Shown here: piece after piece, positions 13,506 through 26,989 of the stretch
Position numbering within the stretch: the first letter of the stretch is position 1
Layout of the letters: every line of letters starts with the position of its first letter
NCBI GenBank assembly: GCA_013398015.1
Contig: VZRR01010730.1
Span: forward strand, 17,109-81,108
DNA length: 64,000 nt
Source: Oreocharis arfaki
Lineage: Eukaryota > Chordata > Aves > Passeriformes > Paramythiidae
Direction: 5' to 3'
The notes under the pieces: model-generated
What the model was told of the DNA's origin: nothing
The model's database searches: none
What the model saw: the letters and a program-made list of their open reading frames with translations, nothing else
Position numbers and translations under genes: made by a program

Positions 13506-16500
13506 TGTTTTGGAGATGAAATAGCGCAGAAAAAAGTAATCTTATAGTCAGGTGATAGCATATAACTAAGTCAAAACAGCTGTAAGAAGAAAGAACAAAT
13601 TAAAAATTAGCTTTTGGGGAAAAAAAGAAGAAATTAGTTCATCTGATGGCAAGAAAGAGAAGGACAATTTCCCCAAATCAGAAAAGTAACAGGACTTCAC
13701 TTTAGGATAAAATGAGGCATGTGCAGGAGCAGCAGAGTCAAAACAAAGAGCAATGCATGAAAACAAACCTCAGGCTGAAGAATACCACACACAAATGTGT
13801 CTGTCTGACTATCTTCCTTTGTAACACAGAGCCAGGCAGCTTGAGGGTAGGGGATGAAAACTCAGTTTTCTGTCACTGGCCTTCAAGCAGGTCAGTAGTG
13901 ACTAGTATTTGTGATAGCAGCATTTAGATTTCTTTGAAAGTACTCTGTGGTATCTCAGCTATTAGCTCACAGAAGCTCCTTACATGCTGGTCTCAGTGAA
14001 AAGGGAAATTACATGGAGTGTCCTTTGAAAGATCCACCCCAGAATGAGCAAATACCTTGAATATTTGGTTTTGCATGTGCAGTAACTTAGAGTAGTACTG
14101 GAGTAATCCTAAAACAGCTTCCAACAGTTGGGGCTCTAGCTTGTGTCTTGTCTTATGCTAATATACTACTTAGTGGATAACATGGTAACAAGAAGGCTTT
14201 GTTAAAGAGTTCCCCTTGTGTAGAATAACTGTGGGATGCTGCAGTGGTACAAGCTTATGAGTTCTTCTCTAGAAATGCCTGTTAGCAGAGTGTGGTGTTT
14301 CTGTGCTGGGAATTTGAGTTATTCTGCTGAAGTGATCTCTATCCATTTATCTTCACAAATGCTAAACCTACTTGTGCTGAAAGAATGAATCCTCCCACTT
14401 AGCTGATCTAAGTGTGAGGCTTAACTTTGGTGGTGAGACACCTTGCATTGACCTGTGAAAAGAAATTTATTTGTTATCCACGGGAAGGTGAGGGCTGATC
14501 CTACTCAGAGGGAGGAGTTACCTCCAAAGAGGACCCAACAATAGACTTAAAAAAGATACTCTTTGCCAAATGAGTCTACACCAACCTTAATGTTATTTCC
14601 CAGGTAGAATATTCTGCTTGATAGCTATCGCTGAAGACCTCAAAATGAATATGGCTGTTCTCTGGGAGCAGAGTACAGGGAAGGATTTGTGCAAATAAAC
14701 TCCATGCACAAATGACAGTTGCATAATTGCAAAGCTCATCCTTCTTATTTTGCAGACCTGTGGTTGTTCCACTTGTCCTCTAAGTCATGGACAGGCCAGA
14801 TTTAGTAACCACCCGTTTTTCAAGGAGACCATGAAGTTGCAGCATGCATGGTAGGAGATTTCAGATATTCTCCAAGCAAAGTAAATGATCAGCAAGATGT
14901 GCTTCTCGTATTTTAAGTGGAAATCTAAAGCAAATCTAAAGAAAAGTTCAGATTTTGTGAGTCTGAGTATTCAAATTGATTGAATAATATAAATAGTCCC
15001 AGTGTTAGAGTCATAATTTTGAATAGGGGACCTGTCTTAAAACACACTTGGAGGAGATACCTTAAAGACAGGGGAAACTTAAGCAGTTCAGAAACAAAAA
15101 ATGTACCTCACTCAGATTGACCAAGATTACTGCTTGTTTTGCATTAGCAGAAAAGGATTACAGTGTAGGCTGGAAATCATAAGAAGAATCGGAAGTCATA
15201 GAGGGGGTAGCTGAGATTGTCATTGCAGTTTAATCTAGTTGCCAGGATGCTGATGGAAGTCTATAAGTGAAAATTCCTGTGCCGAATGGTCAGAGAGGTC
15301 AGTCTTGGAGGACTTAGGGGATGTTACCAAGGTGCTGTCATCCTAATGAGGCCTGTTTGCGGTATAAAATGGATTACACACTCTTTTCTATGGGTGTAAA
15401 TTTAAACAGCTCTAGTCACATCAGAGGAAGATTGGTCTGTAACCCTTTGGGTCTGGACACTGCATGATAGTTCCTTTTTTCTAGTGTGCCATCCATTTCA
15501 GTCCACTTTTCGGGCTCTGAATAACCCTCACAGCTTTAGCAAAGCAATATTGCATAAGGCAGGAATGACTAAAATTGGTCTTCTCAAATTTAGCAGTGCC
15601 CCATGTCAGGTGTCAGCTTCAGGATTGCCAGTTTGAAACACATGGATCTCACATAAACATGAGTAAGGTACAGTCTCAAACCTGGTCTACCAGTGTTGCC
15701 CTCCACAGGCTGGCATTGGGAGAACCACCCAGACAAGCTCAGTTCAATAAATAGGAAACAAGGTTGTAATGCCCCAAATGAGGGTTCAGTTATGGGTTTA
15801 AGCTTAAGTGTACCAGAGATTATGGTCAAGACATGTATCCTTGTGTCCACAGAGGCGTGTAAGTGCTTCAGGGCCACTGAAATAAACTTTGTCCTTCAAC
15901 TATTCCATATAGTCTTTTTGGAAAAAAGACAATACCTCTCCAAAAGAATGTTGTATTTTCAAATAATGAAATTGGGAAATAATTTCCAAAGCCTTGAAGT
16001 AAAAAAAATCCCTGCCCTTCGGCTGCACAAAGGGCACGTTTTTCCCATAGTATTCTCTCCTCTCAGGTAGGAGCAGTAAGCAAATCCTCCTCTTTAGCCA
16101 AGCCAGAGAAAGGTGAGGAAATGGTGATAGTTTTTGCATAAGGGAATGGGCATACTGTAACATCCAAAGTCTCAGGCTGGCATCTGTTCAATTACCTGGC
16201 TGCTTCTGGAGTCTTATAAGAGCCTAGGAGAGCCCGAATTTACTTCTTGCATCTGCTAGCATGCTTCTGTTGCAGGGTGGAGACAATCATCTGTGGGCAG
16301 CAAGCACGGTGAGGCTGAACCTGTAACACTGCTTATCAAGCCATGAGGTCGGGCACATATAGGAGGGGGAAGGGAGACAGGAGGCTGATTTGAGCAACAT
16401 GAGCTGATGTGAACTTGGGAAAGAAAGTTATTAGAGTATCTGGGTCTTTAATCAAAGGTGTAAGTAGACATATGTGGAAGGTACTTGCAAATGGAGGGCA

Positions 16501-19500
16501 ACACCTTCTCTAGCAAGTAAGGCAAGTTTCTCGAAATCTGAACGTGAATGTTCTTTCTGTCATTGCTGTTGAATCCCCTTTAAGTTCACAGACACAGTGC
16601 TTTTTGTCAGCCTTTGTAAATATGTAGCAATTCATGAAGCACTATTGGAACGATGGAGTCACTTCACCCTAGCGTTTTCTGATTAAAACCGAAAGAAGAA
16701 GCAGAACAGTATGAGATTGGATTTTCTTGAGCATAGGTGTTGCTGAAGCCAAATAAACATTCGAGACCCTAACAGGATTTTAAACAGAAAAGCTCTGAAC
16801 AGAACAGCTTCACAGACAATGAGAGTTGATAAATTTCTGAACAGCAGTAGCTTGGCCTTGGATTTCATCTTAGTACCGTGCTGCGTGCTATTGCCAGGTC
16901 ATATTTCCTCCAGAAGTGTACTCTAACTAGCTGCTCAGAACCCACTACATGGTCCCAAGTTAGTGTTAAGAGTTTGTGTTAAAAGGAGCTTCAAGTACAA
17001 TCTGTACAAATACGTGTTGGGATAGAACCCAAATTTATATTCAGAACTGCTGATCTGTGAGAACAAATGGTTGCATTCAAGGAAGGACACGTTGTGGAAA
17101 AAAGTCATGTTGTGGAACCTTGATTGTCCACTTATTTTTTCAATGCCTAAACACAGCTATATATGCTTGTGACTAATAATATTTTTTCTAGGAAGTTATT
17201 TGATTATTTATATTGTTTTACTATTCAGAGAAATCACTGTATTCCTGGCAAGCATGCTATTCCCCTTCAAATCTGTGTAAAACCAATTAATAGAAAACAC
17301 ATCATTAGAACAAAATGGGAACAGATGTGTTTCAGAGAGGCAGTGTGAAGATAGTTCTCCATTATATGGCTTTCATTGGAAGCAGTTTTTGGGAAAAGAA
17401 TAAATATGTGACTGAGAGTAATGACAGAAGATTAGGAAGATCTTAATGTGCCTTGGGAGGGGATAAGAGATAAGGACTGGTAGAGGGAAGAAAGAAATGC
17501 ATACATCACAGAGAAAATTGGCAGTTAGGAAGAGATAGGAAATTGAGATTTGCAGTATGTAAGTGGATTTAGAGGAATAATGGACAAGGTGAGCTGTAAA
17601 GAAGAGTTCCTGGAAATAAGGGTAGATTTCAGGTCTGGGCAGCAGTTGCGTTCCAAGCCTCAGAAGTAGCATGTGTCTGATGTTCAAAAGACTGCGAATG
17701 ACTGAGGTCGCTACATATCAAAACTGATCCGTGTTAACCGTATTAAATCGTCTACTGAAAGTCGCTTTAAGCATATTCTAAATAAGCTAAAAGATTAAAG
17801 GAGACCTGTTGAATGGATCTTTGAATCTGAAAGCTATTTATAGTTCTGAAAAAGAGTTGTGTTCAGGAGCCTGAGCTTCTAGCTGGCTTACAACAACTTC
17901 TCGTGTGGGAAGACAGTGTCGTACCTCCTCTTTTCCAAATGCAAGAAAGTGCTTTAGTTTGATTCTTTGAAGGTGATACCTCAAGTGACCTCTGCATACA
18001 TTAAGTGACTTTGTCAGACTGAAAGACACCACCTCTCCATTGCCATTCCATGCATTCTCCCTAGATACCTATTTATGGGCAAAAAAACCTGCATGGAACA
18101 AAGTGCTAAACATACGAGATTTGAAAGGATGTGCAGGAGCGCACATTTATCTTTTATTATCTCCCTTAAGCAGTCCTGTTATTCAGAAGCTCTAACAGCC
18201 ATCCATTATTTATCAGCTGTCTGTCTCCTCAGCTGATTGCTGAGCAGAGCTGCGATGTGGAACAGCAGCCTTGTGGAGTGTGAAGTGGGATGGATACTAG
18301 ATTATGCAAGGGAATTATCTGCTCCAGTAAAGGTCTGGTTTCCAGGGCTTCTGGCATAACTAAGCAGAAACAGTAAGTGCAAATGTAGGGACATAGTGTT
18401 ATACCTGAAAAGATTAAGATATTAATGACATGAGTAACTTCTTCCTGTAGAATTAAGTCCAAGGCAGATTTGCTAAGGCATTCTAATGTGAATGAGCTTT
18501 CATCCTGGTTTGGAAACTGCCTCAAGTGCATAAAACACCAGGAGTTCCAGCCTGTTTGACTTGAAGCTGGGTAGCTCCTAAAGCACAGTGTGGCTGTGGA
18601 GCAGATGTGCTGTCAGATGCTGGCTTTGTGTGCTGGAGGTGCCAGACCAGGGATTTGCAAGAGCCACCTGTCTATTCTTTGTCTTAAATGTAGCTAGCAA
18701 GCATTCACCCCATAGTGCCAGTTGAAAATGCCTTTCTGGGAAAGAAAATGTAGGAAGTATCTGGATCCCTTGGCTTCTATGTAAAGTAAACATTTAAGGT
18801 TTGGTACAGTGATTAATTTACCTACTTTCTAAGGGTATCCCCATTCAGGGACACATAGTTCCAGCTTGGTTACCCCATGATGATCACATAAACTTCTGCC
18901 TTACAAAGCAACCTACTCCAGCTTCTGTAGTTTTCTGTAGGGCCAAGCATAGCATTCCAGGACCTTCTACCACACGTGCTGTATGTAGGGCTTTAAACGC
19001 CAAGAATAAAAATTGATGTGCTGCGTGTGTAATTTACCTTGCCTGCCTCAGGCATCAAGTATCACCTGTGGCAGATCAGCGATTGAAGTAATTGATAGTC
19101 GTGCAGGAGATTGGAAGAGCTGTAGGATGCGCAGTGTAATGAAACTATTTTGACTTACTCAAGTTTTCAGCCTTGAAGCACGAGGGCACCAAGACTGTGG
19201 TTGATTACAAAAATGAGTACTGCCTGTCAAAGTGTTTGAAGCCTGTGTCACACAGCTGTGTTGGCATGAACTGTGGTTAATATCAAGCCCACTTGATGAC
19301 CTGAGAACTTCCCACCACCCCTACAAACAATGCAGACCTGCTGTGCAGAAATTCATTTGTATTTCAATGTTTTTAATAATGCGACTGGTATGAAAATAAC
19401 ATCACAAAATAAAATAGCAAGAGAGATTAGATATTTGAGGTCGAAATCTTTTGTTTTCTAGAGGTATATTGAGATCTTGCATAAGAGCCAATGATTTATC

Positions 19501-22500
19501 TGGATAATGTTCAAGCAGAATTGTATTTTTGATTATGTAATCAACTCAGCCTTAAACAGCTATAAACACCTACTAAAATGGAAGTGTTTTATGAGAAATC
19601 AGCTGTAGCAAGAGACCTCAGAACATTTTAAAGCAAGTGGATTTTTTTACCCTTTTTTAAGCTGACCTGTTATTATAATGGTGCTTCCTTTGAGAGACCT
19701 TCTAGGCAAGGCTGTCAACAATAGACTTCTTGGCTATGAGTGCTCCAGGTCAACCTCTGTCTTCAGGGCAATGGACAAGAGAAGTGCAAACTAGTGATCA
19801 GACTGCCAGTTCTCGCAAGTTGCAGATAACTCTTTGTTCTGCTTCTCAGCTTTACAGATCCTACACGGCTGCATGGTACCGTGCCAATAGCAATATAAAG
19901 GTATCTTGTTTCAAATACCTAATATGTGAATCAGACTCTAGGATGCCAACAACACCGGTTCACAAGGAAGGATGCTCCTTTCTTTTGTGCTGCTTGAACT
20001 TCATCACCCTGCTGTGATGCTTAATGAAATCGTTGTGCAAACTGTGAATGCTGATTTTCTTTTAAAAGCCAGCTACCACAAATGGTTCTGTGTTTTCAAT
20101 CAGCAATGAGCTGATAGGAGCCTTGTCACACTCCATCTTTGGAGGCAGCTAAAGGACAACCCAAGCAGGCATTAATATAACATATTTATATTCATAAATA
20201 TGAATATGCTAAAACTCTCTACTGAATTAAACTCCTTGTACAAAGAAGACTGAATGGGCTGGCCTAGCAGCAGCTGATTTTTGCCAGGACAAGGTTAGGA
20301 TAGCTAAAGAGACCTGCTGTGTTCACATACTCTGGCCAAAGTGTTTTAGGGGCAGAAAAATCTCATGCTAAGCAGCAAACAAGGAGGGCCTGAGGAGCTT
20401 GAAAGGACTTTAGGAGAAAGTTATTTTTGCAGATCTGTACAAGACCAATATCTATGCAAATCATGAGCACTTGCAGCATACTTTGCTTGGCCTGCAGCAG
20501 ATGTGTGCAGTGGCAGTGAAATGGCAATCAAGACCCATAACACCCAAGAAAGCAAAATGCTACTTATGGGTGGAGGATATTATTGAGGTGCCACTCACTG
20601 CAGACTCTTCCAAGAAGAGCTTGAGAATGAGCTGAAGAAGCAATGTCTGAATGGTGCTTTGTGGCTGAAATAAGCTGCATGCTTCTAAGTTCTGGCCCTG
20701 GCCTAGCCTAGCATGATCTGAGGTGCTTCATCAAATTCAGGGTTTTTTCGTGTATAGCAACAAGTGTAGATGTAATAGCAATATATTCAGGGCAAACTTA
20801 CATCATCAATATAAAAGAATACTCAGGTGAGGTGCCTGCAGCCTGAATTTTTCAGGTAAAGTGTGCTCTAAATTAAACCTGCAGCAGAGCACTCAGAAGG
20901 AAGTAAATATTTACTACAGTGGGAGATCATTCTGTGATTCAAACCTAGCATCAAGTTCCCAACCAGCTGCACATACCTTGCAGGTCAGAACTCCTGAAGA
21001 GCTGATGAGTTCCCCAGCTGTTTGTGCACTAATAGTCTGTTGTTATTTACTTACAAGACAAGCATAATTTAAGATCTGGAAACCTATCCTTACCCTCTTT
21101 GCAGCAAAAATCTGGGTGTGTTTGGCATGTTTTGTGAAAGCTGACAGCCAGTCCACCATGCAGTTCTTAGTTGCTACTTAAATATCTTTGCAGATATTGT
21201 GACTGAGTGCTTTTCAAAGGCAAGTAACTTCCCCTCCTTTAGAGCATGATTCAAAGCCAGCTGAAATCAACACAGATAACCTGATTGGAGCTTTGCATCA
21301 GGCACCCTCTGCCATCCCAGATGGTATGAGGGAGAAATAGATGCAAACTGAGAGTTTTGAGCAGCTTTTCACATTTCTTTCTTGAAGATGCTAGGGAGTA
21401 ATTACAGTCTGAGACAACTTCTTTTTCTGTTTGATGTGGATTTAAAAAGAGGTTTTCATTAATGCAGCCTCCTGTTTAATGGGCAATGCAAAACTTCTTT
21501 ACATTCTACAAGCCTGCCTATCCAAAAGTTGTGTCTACGTTCTCTAGTACCAGGAGGCAACAACTGCAAAGAGGGGAACACTGGTGATACCTAAATATCT
21601 GAACAGTTTACTCTGTTCTGCAGAAGAACTTGAGTTGATTCAGCATTTAATTTATAAGGCTAATTTGTCATACACTGATAACAAATTTTATTATGAGTGT
21701 CAGTAGTTAATCTTAGAAAATTTACAATCTGTTGAATGTAAAAATATTGCAACACTGATATTTCTGGTGTAGGTGGAAACCTTGCGTCCTTGGGAGATAC
21801 TCTGGCTTTACCGTGGTGAAGCCATAAAATTAGGTACAGTGTATCCAGGCCAGCGATGGTATGTCTTTCTGGATCTTGGAAGTCAGAAAGTTTAAGTCAA
21901 ATATTTAAAATAAGATCTACACTTTATTTTACCATTATGTTTGATCACAGTGAGTGCCTTTTGTAGAGTGCCAGAAGAGTCCCTTTGCTCTTTTATAGTA
22001 TAAAGGCAAATGGAAATATGAAAACTGGAAACTTAAAATACAATATATTATATTTCAGATTTTCCAACACCAGTATTTCAACTTTTAATATTTCAAATGA
22101 AGCACATTACCATCTTGCAAAAATAACATTGATAAATATATTCAATTCAGGGTTAGTTTAGCCACAAACACTTTGATTAATTTTTCAGAAACATACTGGT
22201 GTGGTGGCAAGAACTTCTCCTATTCTTGAACAGTCATAGAAAATTTAGGTGGTTTTTATGATTATTTACCTAAAGTTTGTCTATAAATATTTAAAATTCA
22301 GTATGATGAAGTCACCGTACAAAAACAATTTGAATTTTTTATAGCTTGCATAAAATCCTAGTGCAGTTTGTGCTTGACTAGTGTTGAATGAGGCATGAAC
22401 TGAAATCCAGCTGTGACTGTTTTAATTTTCATTCATTGTTGAGTTGCATGTCCAATTCAACCAATCCTTTACTGTATGTCAGTGTATCCCAGCAAACCCC

Positions 22501-22726
22501 CATTGCATTACACCTTTAAATACTACTTATGCAAAGGTGGCAAAAGCAGAGACCTTTTTCTTCGGAATGTGGCTCTAGTAAAGCGCATGATGTATGGTTA
22601 AAAACCCCCTGCAACCCTGGGAACAACAGAAGATAGATGGTCATTTGAATCATAGCAAGCAACTGTCAGAACAGGAAAATCCTTAACAATTGCAGCAAAC
22701 AGTTTGAATGTATTTGTATTTTAAAT
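13506..22726. other. Non-coding stretch, no gene recognised
   Basis: No homologous protein, RNA gene or transposon can be recognised. The longest plus-strand frame (15693-16070, 125 codons) and minus-strand frame (17373-17687, 104 codons) have no domain, no repeats and no plausible exon borders. The last kilobase before the duplicated block is distinctly AT-rich. A hairpin-forming AT inverted repeat at 20,181-20,207 is listed separately. Confidence 0.55.
20181..20207. repeat. Overlapping short inverted repeats
   Basis: Two inverted repeats share sequence. Arms catatttat and ataaatatg (20181-20189 and 20194-20202) pair across a 4-base loop. Arms atattcat and atgaatat (20188-20195 and 20200-20207) also pair across a 4-base loop. 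They could form alternative AT-rich hairpins. AT-rich DNA produces such arms often, so function is not implied. Confidence 0.6.
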
Positions 22727-24461
22727 TTAGCAAGTCAAAACACATCATGCCATTACACAGCTTTGGCTCTATAGTTTCCCTAGTAGCTGAGGAAATTTCC
22801 TGATGAAGGAAGGACAATTATGGAATTGTTTAGGTTGGAAAAGCCACTCTGCCCCCAGCCTGTAGCTCTGCAGAGGCTTGTTGTGACCCAAGGGCAGGAC
22901 CTGGCACTTCAGCTTATTGAACCCCATGCCATTGGCCTGGGCTCATTGATCCAGGCTGTCCACATCCTTCCGCAGAGCTTTCCTGCCCTCCAGCAGGTGG
23001 ACACTCTGAGCCGGCTTGGAGTCATCTGCACACTGACTGAGAGCTCGATCCTGTCTGGATCATGGATAGAGATATTACACACCAATAGCCCGAATACTGA
23101 GCCCTGGGGAACACCACTTGTTACTGGCCCCAGCTGGATGTAACCATCCACTCTCCAGGCTCAGCCATCCAGCCAGTTTTTGGCCAGTGAAGAGTGCTGC
23201 TGTCAAAGCCAAGGGCTGCCAGCTTCTCCAGGAGGACGCTGTGGGAGTCAGTATCAAAGGTGCTGCTGAAGTCCAGGGCAATATCCACAGCCTTTCCCTG
23301 TCCACTAAGTGGGTCTTCTTGTCATAGAAGGCAATCAGGTTGGTCAAGCCCAACCTGCCTCTCATGAATCCACTCTGTGTGGGCCTGATCCCCTGGCTGT
23401 CCTGTCGGTGGTGTCTGATGGCACCCAAGGTGATCTGCTCCATGATGTTCCCCCACACCGAGATCAGACTGACAGGCCTAAAGTTCCTGGGGTCGACCTT
23501 CTGCCACTTCTTGTAGATGGGCATCATATTTGCTAACCTCCAGTTAGCTGGGACCTCACCAGTTAGCCAGCACTGCTGGTAAATGATTGAATGTGGCTTG
23601 TCGATGTTTTATCCTCACGCACTACGAATGTAGTCTGCTTGCCCTATTTTCCTCTGCTCTGGAAAGACATACGTCATGAGACTGCAAGGAGCATCTCTGT
23701 CAGTATGGGCTGCACTTCCTGCTCAGCTGTGCTATGCATTCCAGATCACCTCCTAGCATTGGCATCTGGGGAAAAAACATCGAAGTTGTATAAATTAAAT
23801 ATTCCAAGTGCATGTTAATACTGAAGTGTTTGGCTTTACTGCCTGCCCACATGTTGTATATCTGCTAAGGCTGACTATATATGCCACTTGAGGCAGGCTT
23901 ACACTGTCCTATTTAGATGTTTTTTTCTCTCAGAACAACAGTCTTGTTACCACAAGGTGTCTTGCATGTTTCTGTTTGGGACTAAATGTAGTGGGACATT
24001 GGACAGAAAGCAGAACATTCTCACCTGACAAAGGTCAGGGCTGGAGCTGTGTTTGACTAGGAGTATACAGAGCCTGTCATTTCAGTTGTTTCATCCTGGT
24101 TTGGATGCTGACTTGAAAGCAAACCTCTCTTATCTTAATGTTGACAGTCACTAAGGTCAGAATGTAATCTATTATTACAGAGTGACTGTTCTTTGTAATC
24201 ATGCTATTTATCCTGAGGGACCTGGAAAGACAGCTATACTTGACAATTCCTGTTTCTCAGGAATTATAATCTCTTGCTGAAATTGCTTTCCTAAGAGAAC
24301 TATCTTGTTTGTTTCTGCTGGTCCCTGTTTCTGTTTTTTCCTCTTTCAGTCATGATCTTTTAGTGTCCTGCCTGATGAAATCAGTTCAAGGTAATTTCAG
24401 CTAACTCTCTATGGAACCTGTATTCTGGATCAGCTCCCAGCTTTATTTCCTTTTTATAGGC
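22727..24461 (+). repeat. Copy 1 of a 1,735-bp direct duplication
   Basis: This block is repeated at a constant offset of 1,736 bases as 24463-26197. The only base between the copies is an N. Comparing the two by eye gives six substitutions (copy 1/copy 2 at 23014/24750, 23143/24879, 23157/24893, 23167/24903, 23407/25143 and 24186/25922). All are transitions and there is no net indel. The block holds a CR1 fragment followed by about 860 bases of unique-looking sequence with no recognisable gene. The left edge of copy 1 continues smoothly into unique sequence, while its right edge stops at the N. Confidence 0.97.
22814..23600 (-). mobile_element. CR1 LINE fragment, internally deleted (copy 1)
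   Basis: This is a decayed non-LTR retrotransposon of the CR1 family on the minus strand. Its 3' tail lies at 22814-22850 (aattatggaattgtttaggt then tggaaaag on the plus strand). The ORF2 reverse-transcriptase region follows directly, so the ORF2 C-terminal part is missing. RT landmarks on the minus strand are NFRPVSL (23465-23485), VTSGVPQGSV (23095-23124) and the catalytic-type CADD (23021-23032). VTSGVPQGSV is in a different frame from the other two, so at least two frameshifts separate them. The 5' end is truncated near 23600, where similarity stops. The longest remaining frame is 23075-23527. It is not functional. Confidence 0.93.
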
Positions 24462-24462
24462 N
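24462..24462. other. Single-N assembly gap
   Basis: This is the only ambiguous base in the window. It sits exactly between the two copies of the 1,735-bp block. A one-base gap is a usual placeholder when a scaffolder estimates zero or negative distance between two contigs, meaning the contigs probably overlap. Confidence 0.97.
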
Positions 24463-26197
24463 TTAGCAAGTCAAAACACATCATGCCATTACACAGCTTT
24501 GGCTCTATAGTTTCCCTAGTAGCTGAGGAAATTTCCTGATGAAGGAAGGACAATTATGGAATTGTTTAGGTTGGAAAAGCCACTCTGCCCCCAGCCTGTA
24601 GCTCTGCAGAGGCTTGTTGTGACCCAAGGGCAGGACCTGGCACTTCAGCTTATTGAACCCCATGCCATTGGCCTGGGCTCATTGATCCAGGCTGTCCACA
24701 TCCTTCCGCAGAGCTTTCCTGCCCTCCAGCAGGTGGACACTCTGAGCCGACTTGGAGTCATCTGCACACTGACTGAGAGCTCGATCCTGTCTGGATCATG
24801 GATAGAGATATTACACACCAATAGCCCGAATACTGAGCCCTGGGGAACACCACTTGTTACTGGCCCCAGCTGGATGTAGCCATCCACTCTCCGGGCTCAG
24901 CCGTCCAGCCAGTTTTTGGCCAGTGAAGAGTGCTGCTGTCAAAGCCAAGGGCTGCCAGCTTCTCCAGGAGGACGCTGTGGGAGTCAGTATCAAAGGTGCT
25001 GCTGAAGTCCAGGGCAATATCCACAGCCTTTCCCTGTCCACTAAGTGGGTCTTCTTGTCATAGAAGGCAATCAGGTTGGTCAAGCCCAACCTGCCTCTCA
25101 TGAATCCACTCTGTGTGGGCCTGATCCCCTGGCTGTCCTGTCAGTGGTGTCTGATGGCACCCAAGGTGATCTGCTCCATGATGTTCCCCCACACCGAGAT
25201 CAGACTGACAGGCCTAAAGTTCCTGGGGTCGACCTTCTGCCACTTCTTGTAGATGGGCATCATATTTGCTAACCTCCAGTTAGCTGGGACCTCACCAGTT
25301 AGCCAGCACTGCTGGTAAATGATTGAATGTGGCTTGTCGATGTTTTATCCTCACGCACTACGAATGTAGTCTGCTTGCCCTATTTTCCTCTGCTCTGGAA
25401 AGACATACGTCATGAGACTGCAAGGAGCATCTCTGTCAGTATGGGCTGCACTTCCTGCTCAGCTGTGCTATGCATTCCAGATCACCTCCTAGCATTGGCA
25501 TCTGGGGAAAAAACATCGAAGTTGTATAAATTAAATATTCCAAGTGCATGTTAATACTGAAGTGTTTGGCTTTACTGCCTGCCCACATGTTGTATATCTG
25601 CTAAGGCTGACTATATATGCCACTTGAGGCAGGCTTACACTGTCCTATTTAGATGTTTTTTTCTCTCAGAACAACAGTCTTGTTACCACAAGGTGTCTTG
25701 CATGTTTCTGTTTGGGACTAAATGTAGTGGGACATTGGACAGAAAGCAGAACATTCTCACCTGACAAAGGTCAGGGCTGGAGCTGTGTTTGACTAGGAGT
25801 ATACAGAGCCTGTCATTTCAGTTGTTTCATCCTGGTTTGGATGCTGACTTGAAAGCAAACCTCTCTTATCTTAATGTTGACAGTCACTAAGGTCAGAATG
25901 TAATCTATTATTACAGAGTGATTGTTCTTTGTAATCATGCTATTTATCCTGAGGGACCTGGAAAGACAGCTATACTTGACAATTCCTGTTTCTCAGGAAT
26001 TATAATCTCTTGCTGAAATTGCTTTCCTAAGAGAACTATCTTGTTTGTTTCTGCTGGTCCCTGTTTCTGTTTTTTCCTCTTTCAGTCATGATCTTTTAGT
26101 GTCCTGCCTGATGAAATCAGTTCAAGGTAATTTCAGCTAACTCTCTATGGAACCTGTATTCTGGATCAGCTCCCAGCTTTATTTCCTTTTTATAGGC
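24463..26197 (+). repeat. Copy 2 of a 1,735-bp direct duplication
   Basis: This copy is nearly identical to 22727-24461 (six transitions, no net indel). It starts directly after the N, and its right edge runs smoothly into unique sequence at 26198 (ggaaaatgctg). The mirror-image arrangement of edges (copy 1 unique on the left, copy 2 unique on the right) is what two overlapping contigs placed end to end would give. A genuine young tandem duplication is possible but would need its breakpoint to coincide with the gap. Confidence 0.97.
24550..25336 (-). mobile_element. CR1 LINE fragment, internally deleted (copy 2)
   Basis: This is the same CR1 insertion as at 22814-23600, inside the second copy of the duplicated block. 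It has the same internal deletion, the same frameshifts and the same 5' truncation. Five of the six differences between the block copies fall in this element. One of them (25143) turns a CGA arginine codon of the longest RT frame into TGA, so the minus-strand frame here starts only at 25101 and is 96 codons instead of 150. That is a CpG-to-TpG type change. Confidence 0.93.
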
Positions 26198-26989
26198 GGA
26201 AAATGCTGTGACTACCAACCAACTTGTGACAAAGCTGAACCTGTCAAAAGAGGCTTTAGCATTTGAAAAATATTGCTTCCTATGAAGAAAGTAGAAATGA
26301 GGGCTCTTAAAAGCAGCAGAAATCTAGTCCCTGATAGTGCAATCTGTGCCTTTATCAGCTTCTTGAGATACTCCCTTTATATGATTCAAGGAGGAACCAT
26401 TGCCGTCTGTGTTCCTGTCATTGGTGTTCTGCTTCTTTTTGCAGAGAAAGGTAAGAGTGTCATCCAAAACAAAGTAGAAGCTTGAACTCACGTCTGCAAA
26501 GCTCTTTAAGATGAGAAACGTCCTTCAGAGAAAATAAACTGATAGATACAGAGTGAAAATCTTTCACTTGTTCAGATCATCAGGATGAGACTATGTTTAT
26601 TATTATATGGAATGATTGGCCAAGGGAGCACTAATGTCTCTGGCACTTGGAATCAGTGTTTAGTATTCCAGAATCCTGTGTGATCTTGGATGTACTGCAG
26701 TGGTTGTCAGTGGTGATCTAGTGAAGCTGTGAAGATGGTACTAAAGAGAGGGAGCAATGAGGGACCTTCAGCCATATGTTCTTTACTATGTATAGCGTGT
26801 GTGTATGTGTATAAATACATAGTGAAGAAAAATTTTAAATTAACTTATAAAATTAGTTAGAAACAGGTTTTTTTTCAAAATCTTTGATAAACCTCTGCAG
26901 TGAATTTCAGGTTGAAATTTTTTGGGGGTATTTGCTTTTATCACATCATCCAATTCCTGGTGAAGGAAAACAATGGAAAGAAAGACTTC

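Noticed and set aside
20401..20700. Possible processed pseudogene (several codon-like stretches such as aatggcaatcaagacccata)
   Set aside because: No frame can be followed for more than a few dozen codons and no family is recognisable; no poly-A end or target duplication was seen.
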